Below the pieces are notes generated by a model. It saw only the letters and a program-made list of their open reading frames with translations. It did not search any database and was not told the origin of the DNA. From positions 1-13,953 of the forward strand of contig CABVCJ010000050.1 in NCBI GenBank assembly GCA_902496845.1: a DNA stretch of 13,953 nucleotides, given 5' to 3'. The stretch's first letter is position 1. Every line of letters begins with the position of its first letter. The translations under genes and the position numbers were made by a program. The DNA is from an uncultured Collinsella sp. (GTDB lineage Bacteria; Actinomycetota; Coriobacteriia; Coriobacteriales; Coriobacteriaceae). This document shows positions 12,763 to 13,953 of this stretch, one piece after another.

Positions 12763-13692
12763 CTAGATGCGACGGTAAATATCATTAACGACCTCATCGA
12801 TCGTAAACTCATCCATATCGAACCACACGATGCGATCGTCACGCTTAAACCAGGAAAGCTGGCGCTTGGCATAGCGACGTGAACGCATCTTGATAAGCTC
12901 ACGGGCCTCATCCATGGTAATAGCGCCACGCAAGGCATCAATAATCTCTTTGTAACCAATTGCCTGCATCGACGTGAGCGCATCGCCCAGGCCCTGGTCC
13001 ATAAGGCCACGGACCTCATCAACCAGTCCCTGCTCAAACATAAGGTCGACACGCAGGTTAATGCGCTCATAGAGCACTTCACGACTACGCGTCAGACCAA
13101 ACCACAAGGCATGATAACGCTCACGCGGAACACTGAATTTCGACTTCTGCTGGGCATATGACACGCCATCATCGTGCATCTCGAGCGCACGAATCACACG
13201 ACGCACGTTATGGGGATGAATCACGGCAGCTGATTCGGGGTCGCGCTCGGCAAGCAGGGCATGCAATGCTTCCTCGCCAATGCGCTCGGCAAGCTCCTGA
13301 TAGCCCACGCGGCGTTCGTCCTCGAGTTCTCCCGAAGGAAAATCCATTTCATCGAGAGCGGCCTTGAGATACAAGCCCGTACCGCCGCAAAAGACCGGAA
13401 GACGCTGCTCGCCAAGCAAACGCTCGACATGTGCTCGGGCGTCCGACTGGTAGAGCGCAGCAGAATACGCGACGCCGGGATCCACGATATCGATAAGGCG
13501 CAGAGGTGCCGAGCACTCCTCAGGCATCATTTTGGCCGTACCGATGTCCATGCCGCGATAGATTTGCATCGCGTCACACGACAACACTTCGGACGAAAGA
13601 CGAGCGGCCAGGCGGTCGGCAACATCGCTTTTGCCGACCGCCGTCGGACCGACAATCGCTACGGCAGAAAGGCTTGCACCGGGGGAAATCAT
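12763..13692 (-). CDS. miaA: tRNA dimethylallyltransferase
   Basis: Transfers a dimethylallyl group to N6 of A37 in tRNAs that read codons starting with U; MiaB then adds the methylthio group. The 309-aa protein has the P-loop GPTAVGKS (15-22), the D40-AMQIYRGMDIGTAK block (usually DSMQ; the Ser is Ala here), GGTGLY (103-108) and the HPHNVRRVIRALE stretch that follows. I chose the ATG at 13692 because it overlaps the miaB stop by one base (TAATG) and places the P-loop at the usual distance; a longer open frame to 13731 would lie inside miaB. It sits between miaB and hflX in one transcription unit. Confidence 0.96.
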   Translation of the reverse strand: MISPGASLSAVAIVGPTAVGKSDVADRLAARLSSEVLSCDAMQIYRGMDIGTAKMMPEECSAPLRLIDIVDPGVAYSAALYQSDARAHVERLLGEQRLPVFCGGTGLYLKAALDEMDFPSGELEDERRVGYQELAERIGEEALHALLAERDPESAAVIHPHNVRRVIRALEMHDDGVSYAQQKSKFSVPRERYHALWFGLTRSREVLYERINLRVDLMFEQGLVDEVRGLMDQGLGDALTSMQAIGYKEIIDALRGAITMDEARELIKMRSRRYAKRQLSWFKRDDRIVWFDMDEFTIDEVVNDIYRRI

Positions 13693-13953
13693 TAGCGAGG
13701 CTCGCCCACGACGGAGCCAGACAGATACCACGTCTTGGCGACATCAATATCAACATCGACGATCTTGCCGATAAGCTGATCGATGCTATAGCCAGCAGGA
13801 ATCGGCGCATGCACCGTCTGGTTCTTAGGGCTCTTGCCCAGAAGGACAGCGTCGTTCTTCTTGCTCGTACCCTCAATAAGTGCAGGCACCACGGTGTGAA
13901 GTTCGCCCTGGTTATACTCGTGTGCCGTCGTCTCGATAACCTTGACCAGACGG
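13692..13953 (-). CDS. miaB: tRNA-2-methylthio-N6-dimethylallyladenosine synthase, C-terminal end only (partial)
   Basis: The last 86 residues of a protein that continues past the window edge. They form a TRAM RNA-binding domain: RLVKVIETTAHEYNQ, then VVPALIEGTSKKND, LLGKSPKNQTVHAP and DVDIDVAKTWYLSGSVVG. This is the expected C-terminus of MiaB, the radical-SAM methylthiotransferase that modifies A37 of tRNA after MiaA acts. The radical-SAM part is outside the window, so RimO or MtaB cannot be fully excluded, but direct overlap with miaA (TAATG) makes MiaB by far the best call. Confidence 0.88.
   Translation of the reverse strand, partial: RLVKVIETTAHEYNQGELHTVVPALIEGTSKKNDAVLLGKSPKNQTVHAPIPAGYSIDQLIGKIVDVDIDVAKTWYLSGSVVGEPR

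Overview
The window is 14 kb of GC-rich, gene-dense bacterial chromosome. Gene content and order point to an actinobacterium. Protein style, codon use and the DUF1836/DegV content suggest Coriobacteriia, probably close to Collinsella; that placement is inference, with no rRNA in view. No IS element, phage gene, tRNA or CRISPR is visible. Two hairpins at 8195-8559 are the only candidate mobile or undescribed element.

Layout. (1) 141-3942, plus strand: a CDP-alcohol phosphatidyltransferase, a GarA/OdhI-like FHA protein, a MerR-type regulator, adenine phosphoribosyltransferase and a secreted NlpC/P60 peptidase. The genes are tightly spaced, with a promoter in front and an intrinsic terminator at 3967-4006. 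(2) A DegV lipid-binding protein (plus) faces a DUF1836 regulator (minus) across a two-way terminator at 5004-5045. (3) Thioredoxin reductase (minus) is divergent from an MGDG-synthase-like glycosyltransferase (plus). (4) 8182-8575 is a gene-free convergent region with a two-way terminator flanked by two long mirrored hairpins. (5) dut, nrdR and a membrane-anchored LysM protein (minus) are divergent from lexA and an overlapping acyltransferase gene (plus). Three LexA-box-like sites lie between them. (6) hflX, miaA and the 3' end of miaB (minus) run to the window edge.

Two blocks recall Mycobacterium tuberculosis gene order: pgsA2 / garA / MerR (Rv1822, Rv1827, Rv1828), and nrdR / LysM protein / lexA with hflX, miaA and miaB nearby (Rv2718c-Rv2733c). 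The second block reads as an SOS unit. LexA represses itself, an acyltransferase coupled to it, and a YneA/ChiZ-like division inhibitor whose transcript probably continues into nrdR and dut, linking DNA damage to dNTP control.

The most unusual feature is the pair of hairpins at 8195-8298 and 8457-8559. Each lies about 15 bases after the stop codon of its own gene and in the same sense as that gene. They share a core of 54 alignable bases that differs at only four positions, and those four form exactly two compensating base-pair changes. The outer stems are unrelated in sequence.
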